A stretch of DNA of 11,889 nucleotides from Euperipatoides rowelli (Eukaryota > Onychophora > Udeonychophora > Euonychophora > Peripatopsidae): assembly GCA_003024985.2 (NCBI GenBank), contig PXIH01S0011774.1; one strand, written 5' to 3'. The notes below the pieces were generated by a model. It had not been told where the DNA came from. It saw nothing but the letters and a program-made list of their open reading frames with translations, and made no database searches. Of this stretch, positions 8,690 to 11,889 are shown piece after piece. The translations under genes were made by a program, and so were the position numbers. Each line of letters starts with the position of its first letter. The first letter of the stretch is position 1.

Positions 8690-8990
8690 GATTCATTTCC
8701 ATAGTTTTATTGCTTTTGGCTCTTTTTTCTTGATTATTCTTCTCCTCTGGACGATTCTTTTATATTTTCCATCTTTTGTGATGTTCACTTCTTGATCTAT
8801 GCTTTGCCACTTTGATCTGCACAGATGTAGTGATTTTGTTTACCTATCTGGTTTGGAATTTGTTTTTGTAGTTTCCCCTTCCCTTCTTCCCTTTTATCTT
8901 GTTTTTTTTTAATTGTATTTCTTCTTTACTTTTGGTGTGTCTGAAGTCTCAATGACTGATTGTATATTTATTTAATTTCCAGATCAAAGA
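8690..8990. other. Pyrimidine-rich tract (plus strand)
   Basis: About 300 bases in which T and C dominate one strand (for example TTTCCCCTTCCCTTCTTCCC near 8873-8892). The minus strand read as protein gives only lysine- and arginine-rich sequence with stops. No gene is proposed. Confidence 0.6.
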
Positions 8991-9115
8991 TTCCTTCTTC
9001 AGCATTCTCTTAAAAAAAAAATTAAAAAATCAAATAACTAAGTTGAAATTACTTTTAGCTACTCCCCCTGAAAACAGTAGTGCTAAAAGTATCCTTTAGA
9101 TGGGGTTGATTTCAA
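8991..9115. other. No gene seen
   Basis: Ordinary A+T-rich spacer between the pyrimidine tract and the 39-bp duplication. Confidence 0.5.
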
Positions 9116-9193
9116 TGAGTGATTGATTAATAGTGGAATGAAATACAAAGTATATGAGTGATTTTATTTATAGTGGAATGAAATATGAGATTA
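9116..9193. repeat. Two-copy tandem duplication, 39-bp unit
   Basis: TGAGTGATTGATTAATAGTG with GAATGAAATACAAAGTATA is followed by TGAGTGATTTTATTTATAGT with GGAATGAAATATGAGATTA. The copies are clearly related, with a handful of substitutions. Confidence 0.85.
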
Positions 9194-9541
9194 TTTATAA
9201 GTATAAGGTTCATCTTGAGTACAAAGTGGCACTCAATCAGATCTAGGTCTTGTACATATTTGACTTTCTCTACTTTGCACCTATATAATGGATATTGTAT
9301 TGTTTTATTGTTTTTCACACCTGGAAATTCATTTCTGGTAGGGAGAATGATGAATAATATATATTGTTTGCTAAAAATTTCATCAAAAAGTATTTTTCAT
9401 TCCTCAACCCCTGATCCTTCCAAAAAATAAACAGTACACTAGTTAGAACACAAATGTTTTCACATAAATAATTATTTAAGCTGTGGTTGAGTAGGATTTC
9501 CATATATTACAAGTGAAAATACAGGACACTAAACTGGTAGG
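9194..9541. other. No gene seen
   Basis: Both strands carry overlapping frames of 60-80 codons here (for example 9127-9318 minus, 9185-9430 plus, 9315-9503 minus). None has a recognisable motif, and their mutual overlap argues for chance. Confidence 0.45.
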
Positions 9542-9590
9542 CCTGGGACATTTATCCCCCCAACCCATGTTCAGGGGCAGAGTCCCTAGG
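9542..9590. repeat. Imperfect inverted repeat in a G+C-richer patch
   Basis: CCTGGGAC (9542-9549) pairs with GTCCCTAGG (9582-9590) with one bulged base. TTTATCC and GGATAAA nearby could pair in a competing arrangement. No function assigned. Confidence 0.5.
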
Positions 9591-10189
9591 ATAAACCCCA
9601 CCTCCAGATTTTGTTTTTGTTTAAATAAGTTTTATGCACTATAAATGCAAAATTCGAAGTCTATTATGTTCTACAGAAACAAAAGAGCCTCGGTTTTGTA
9701 AGGTCTGAAGATTGCATGGTCATGGAATGACAAAACTTGTTAACTTTTAGTCTTAATCTGAAATGTTATTTAAAAAGTAAAGCAATATTTACTTAATTAA
9801 TAACATTTTATTTTCAGGGTTTATAAAAATCAGGCCATTGACAAGGACCACTTAGCATCTTTTCCAACTGCCATAAAATTAAAAAAAATAGTGACATTAA
9901 AAAATTGACAAACATTTTAATTAATTTTGTGGTTAATATAATATAGAATTATAGATTAGGTTAGAAATACAACTGTGGATGTATTGTAATTCAGTTGTCT
10001 TTATTTTTATAGTATCAATCATATTCTGTTGCTGATTAGATCAACTTCAGCAGTCTAGGATTTTTTTTATGAATGTATAAAAATCAGTACAGGTTGTATT
10101 GCTGAAGTTATACTGTATTATTTATATGGCCTTTAGAAGGACAGCAAAATCTATATCATTTATAGTAGGGTAAAATACAGGTCCTAAGT
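9591..10189. other. No gene seen
   Basis: A+T-rich spacer. Its only structure is the 10-bp inverted repeat at 10043-10109, listed separately. Confidence 0.5.
10043..10109. repeat. Perfect 10-bp inverted repeat with a 47-bp spacer
   Basis: AACTTCAGCA (10043-10052) and TGCTGAAGTT (10100-10109) are exact reverse complements. They could form a stem or be the worn ends of a tiny element. No flanking duplication was seen. Confidence 0.7.
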
Positions 10190-10560
10190 TGTCACTCCGT
10201 ATGTTTTTTATGGCTACAAGTGGCAACCATTTTTTTTATGTTCCTCATGACCTACTTAAAGTGAAAAGTATGTTTAACAGTGCTGAATTTCTTGGAGTGA
10301 CCAGAAATCCAAGATGGCGGACACAATGGTCGCATAAAACCTTAAAATATTTACATTGGTCTATAAATTCAGGTTTGGTGTTAATTCTTATGTTTTTTGG
10401 GCTGAAGAATCTAAAAAAAATATGAAAATAGTGTCAGATGCTTACAGCAAGAGATTTTTCAAAATGGTGGCCAATAAAGAGATCTAATAGCTAAAATGTT
10501 ATAAGGCCGCAATGTAGGCTAATTTGGTGTTGATTCTTTTGTTTTGCGGGACCTAGAATT
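10190..10560. repeat. Diverged ~150-bp tandem repeat next to the broken gene
   Basis: TTTGGTGTTAATTCTTATGT at 10374 recurs as TTTGGTGTTGATTCTTTTGT at 10523, a spacing of 149. CCAAGATGGCGG at about 10309 recurs as TCAAAATGGTGG at about 10459, a spacing of 150. A third, more distant relative (TCACTCCGTATGTTTTTTAT) lies near 10192, about 189 bases before its counterpart. A plus-strand frame open at 10189-10425 runs across these repeats and is not credible as a gene. The block ends about 20 bases from the presumed stop codon of the minus-strand pseudogene, so it would be 3' flanking or untranslated sequence of that gene. Confidence 0.7.
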
Positions 10561-10579
10561 CACTTAAACATTTTAGTAA

Positions 10580-10740
10580 TTAAAAATATTCCTCATCACT
10601 TGAGTCTTTTTCATGGATTTTCTTAAATGGATTTAAACACACCTTTCCAAAACATGTGCATGCCGGAATGCATAGAATCTGGGCAATTTTACATAGCACA
10701 AAGCATCACAGAATTTCTTGAAACATTTGCATGATGATAT
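10580..10740 (-). other. Cysteine-rich C-terminal part of the pseudogene
   Basis: The segment encodes ISSCKCFKKFCDALC in one frame. After a frame change near 10650 it encodes CTCFGKVCLNPFKKI and HEKDSSDEEYF before a TAA. CxC spacing followed by further CxC and C-x6-C pairs resembles the CXC (Tesmin/TSO1-like) cysteine-rich regions that close intact members of this family, where they are expected to bind zinc and perhaps DNA. Several cysteines expected in the middle are missing or out of frame here. Confidence 0.55.
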
Positions 10741-11889
10741 TTTTAGGTGTTCTTTAGGTAAAGAGTTTTTTGTCATTTAGATTGGTTTCATTGTGTCATC
10801 TTCTATCTTCCATCCACAAAAAGTAGGCAGTGGTAGGCATAGATTCGCTTCCTTTGCCATAGCCCAAATCAAGGCTTAATAGCACATTTAAATGAAGCTC
10901 CAAAATGTCACTTGTTGGTGGCAGCTTGTTTAGCAGTTTTCCTTGTGGAAAGAGCTGTACCAACAATTTATCTACACTGGTCACTGTAGAGTAAGAGTGA
11001 TAGAGTTTATGAAAAAAGTGTTGTATGTTATCAAGAGCACGTTGTTGGTGAAACCTATGTATTTAACAGTTCTGGTTGCTTTGTGAATATCTTCCATGCT
11101 GTTTTTTTTTACAATGCCAAGGTACTGACTAACCATATCACAATCAGTAATACTATGGAAACTAAGAAGAAAGTTCTTCATTTCATCACTTAACTTTGCA
11201 GAAATTTCATGAATATTGATGTACCTGGTTGGATTAATTCTCTGCATCTATATGTTTTCAGCAGGTCATTCCAAACCAATCACATTAGAACATCTGTATC
11301 CTCAGATAAGATAGCTAATGTTAAGTAACCTTTCTGCAAATCATGGGAGCTGTGCAAAAACAATCATGTGTCAGCTTATTGATGATAGGAAAGCATAGAA
11401 ACATTTTCATCACCAGAATTCAAAGCTGTTCCTGTTGGAAGCCTACCTACAATAACCTCTATGCCATGGACAGCCTTAGCAAGAAGAATTATTGATAAAT
11501 CAAGCCCACTTTTCAGTTAAGGATGTGTTACTATCTCCCACATTTCATCTGATACATCCACCTTTAAGCTGATTGGATCATCTTTTCCTTGTGTAGTGTT
11601 TAATTGAAGGAGTGTTGGTATACCTTTCAAAAACAACATCAATNCTACTGTACTTTTTTGTCATTAAATATTTGAAATATGCAGTATGTCTGTAGATCAC
11701 CAAAGGTTTTTGCATTTTTGTTTTTTCCAAGCTTTGAACAACAGAGATACAATCAACAATGAAAGCAGACTTTCAGGGATTGAATGTACACTATCAAAAC
11801 AGTTTTCGTCCATCAAAATATTGGAAAGTGGGACTTTTCTGTTGGATTCAGTGAACAATCAGGTCTTGCAATAAATGCTAGAGTACTTG
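10580..11889 (-). pseudogene. Decayed copy of a multi-copy metazoan protein gene with a CXC-like C terminus; 5' end outside the window
   Basis: Reading the minus strand across frames gives, in order: ARPDCSLNPTEKSHF (11822-11887), ILMDEN (from 11819), AFIVDCISVVQSLEK (from 11766), TFGDL, then DVVFERY with SIKHYTRKR (11581-11640). Next come YHQ-stop-ADT-stop-LFLHSSH (about 11340-11386), SEDTDVLM (11283-11306), YINIHEISAKLS, FHSITDCD (11137-11160), TSVDKLLVQLF, LPPTSD (10907-10924), ALIWAMAKEANLCLPLPTF leading into CGW (about 10875-10822), MTK, a SSCKCFKKFCDALC cysteine cluster (10696-10737), CTCFGKVCLN, and a DSSDEEYF tail ending at TAA 10580-10582. I recognise this order from a large, mostly unnamed animal protein family. 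In-frame stops lie at 11517-11519, 11376-11378, 11364-11366, 11280-11282, 10876-10878 and 10777-10779. Frame changes occur near 11820, 11762, 11707, 11685, 11580, 11235, 11050, 10886 and 10650. No product can be made. Function of the intact family is unknown to me; a PIN/FEN-like nuclease is inferred from the acidic motifs. Confidence 0.82.

Noticed and set aside
9127-9503. Three overlapping open frames on both strands
   Set aside because: They overlap each other on opposite strands, are short, and carry no motif. One includes part of the 39-bp tandem duplication.
10189-10425. Plus-strand 78-codon open frame
   Set aside because: It runs through the diverged 150-bp repeat, has a biased composition and resembles no protein family.
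11686-11874. Plus-strand 62-codon open frame at the right end
   Set aside because: It is antisense to the recognisable minus-strand pseudogene motifs (VVQSLEK, ILMDEN) and is therefore a mirror of that sequence.
1-11889. CRISPR array, bacterial operon or prophage
   Set aside because: The tandem repeats have no unique spacers between them, there are no ribosome-binding sites or dense genes, and the composition and repeats are those of an animal genome.

Overview
The window reads as non-coding, A+T-rich DNA (roughly 70% by eye) from a eukaryote, most likely an invertebrate animal. It has no bacterial gene density, no operons and no intact long reading frame. It is full of homopolymer runs, satellites and worn transposon pieces. 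Three isolated N calls (6617, 8132, 11644) suggest a draft assembly. I cannot name the species from the sequence.

Layout from left to right. Positions 48-650 are a satellite of about 65-bp monomers arranged in a four-monomer higher-order repeat with a 295-bp period. Positions 971-1490 are an unrelated minisatellite of 92-99-bp units. A (TAA)n microsatellite lies at 2019-2052. From 2053 to 5265 there is no gene I can support, only one weak open stretch (2460-2918), a T20 run and small hairpins. Positions 5266-6082 are a non-autonomous hAT-type element with imperfect terminal inverted repeats, many ACTAC/GTAGT subterminal palindromes and a 7-of-8 matching 8-bp target duplication. Positions 6428-7018 may be a second hAT-like element, bounded by CAGGGCTG/CAGCCCTG ends but without a convincing target duplication. 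Positions 7019-10189 are mostly featureless, apart from two richer patches (7640-7880, perhaps a THAP-like relic, and 8440-8635), a pyrimidine-rich tract, and short direct and inverted repeats. Positions 10190-10560 carry diverged copies of a repeat of about 150 bp.

The right end holds the main find. From 10580 to the right edge, on the minus strand, lies a heavily broken copy of a protein gene. Read across frames it gives an ordered series of motifs: an IVDC...VVQSLEK block, DVVFERY...SIK, a YHQ-stop-ADT block, SEDTDVL, YINIHEI, FHSITDCD, LPPTSD, ALIW...CGW, MTK, a cysteine-rich stretch and an acidic SSDEE tail. I recognise this order as that of a large, poorly characterised, multi-copy metazoan protein family whose members end in a CXC-like cysteine-rich region. 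The acidic motifs suggest a PIN/FEN-like nuclease core; that is inference. This copy is dead: at least six in-frame stops and about eight or nine frame changes interrupt it, and its 5' part lies outside the window.

Nothing here works together as a pathway. The region is a graveyard of repeats and mobile or multi-copy sequences. The points worth following are whether the 150-bp repeats next to the broken gene belong to the same element, and what the gene family does.
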